Origin: an uncultured Clostridium sp.
GTDB taxonomy: Bacteria > Bacillota > Clostridia > TANB77 > CAG-508
Direction of reading: 5' to 3'
DNA: 21,735 nucleotides
Assembly: GCA_946496115.1 (NCBI GenBank)
Contig: CAMMFK010000016.1
Coordinates: forward strand, 1 to 21,735
The translations under genes and the position numbers were made by a program. Numbering within the stretch: position 1 is the first letter of the stretch; each line of letters begins with the position of its first letter. Under the pieces are notes generated by a model, which searched no databases, was not told where the DNA came from, and saw nothing but the letters and a program-made list of their open reading frames with translations. Below are positions 21,667 through 21,735 of the stretch, piece by piece.

Positions 21667-21735
21667 TATATCTTTTATAATCTTCTTTATTTTATGTGCA
21701 ATAATCTTTGATAAAATTCTTTTTACTATGTAAAA
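21664..21735 (-). CDS. Possible C-terminal end of a minus-strand gene (truncated by window)
   Basis: The minus strand is open from the window end to TAG at 21664-21666, reading 23 codons that end in a basic helix, RILSKIIAHKIKKIIKDI. It is the only minus frame open here. The stop overlaps the outer arm of palindromic element d. Too short for a family call, and chance is possible in such AT-rich DNA. Confidence 0.3.
   Translation of the reverse strand, partial: FYIVKRILSKIIAHKIKKIIKDI

Overview
The window is AT-rich chromosome from an endospore-forming, fermentative clostridial (Firmicutes) bacterium. The sporulation genes spoIIID (3' part), yqfC, yqfD and a pdaA-type deacetylase point to a spore former. 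Pyruvate formate-lyase with its activase points to anaerobic sugar metabolism. The chain recO-yqzL-era-dgkA-ybeY-yqfD-yqfC is the classic Firmicutes neighbourhood. I cannot place it below class level.

Layout. 1-466 (+): the C-terminal end of a probable large serine recombinase runs straight into the 3' part of spoIIID, which lacks its start and first helices. This looks like one edge of a skin-like element that splits spoIIID; the rest of the element would lie left of base 1. 596-776: a promoter, a compact structured RNA candidate and two terminators. 778-3839 (-): an operon with a class B penicillin-binding protein, a flavin reductase-like protein and a YbgC-type thioesterase. 4053-7089 (-): pflB-pflA. 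7292-7492 (-): a lone 66-residue protein with a consensus promoter and its own terminator. 7627-10167 (-): a Zn/Mn ABC importer (binding protein, ATPase, permease). 10338-11566 (-): rpsF-ssb-rpsR. 11778-18832 (-): a long sporulation and housekeeping cluster in which phoH and the 7TM-HD gene usual at this place are absent and a 406-residue unknown protein sits instead. 18985-20373 (-): a PdaA-like deacetylase and a coiled-coil protein. 20463-21536 (+): an XRE regulator and rlmH. A possible minus-strand gene end closes the window.

The genes combine cell envelope work (PBP, undecaprenol/diacylglycerol kinase fusion, deacetylase), translation (S6, S18, RlmH, YbeY, Era), DNA repair (SSB, RecO), metal uptake, fermentation and sporulation. 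Two kinds of palindromic intergenic repeat are scattered between the genes: four GC-rich hairpin elements at about 15.5, 18.5, 18.9 and 21.6 kb, and two small hairpins whose loop carries GGGACGGT, at 4.8 and 7.6 kb. In both kinds the outer arms differ between copies yet stay self-complementary.

The most exciting observation is the split spoIIID. Interrupted sporulation genes restored by excision are known for sigK (skin) and a few others. A recombinase-bearing edge inside the SpoIIID recognition helix would be a further example, or else a disabling insertion.
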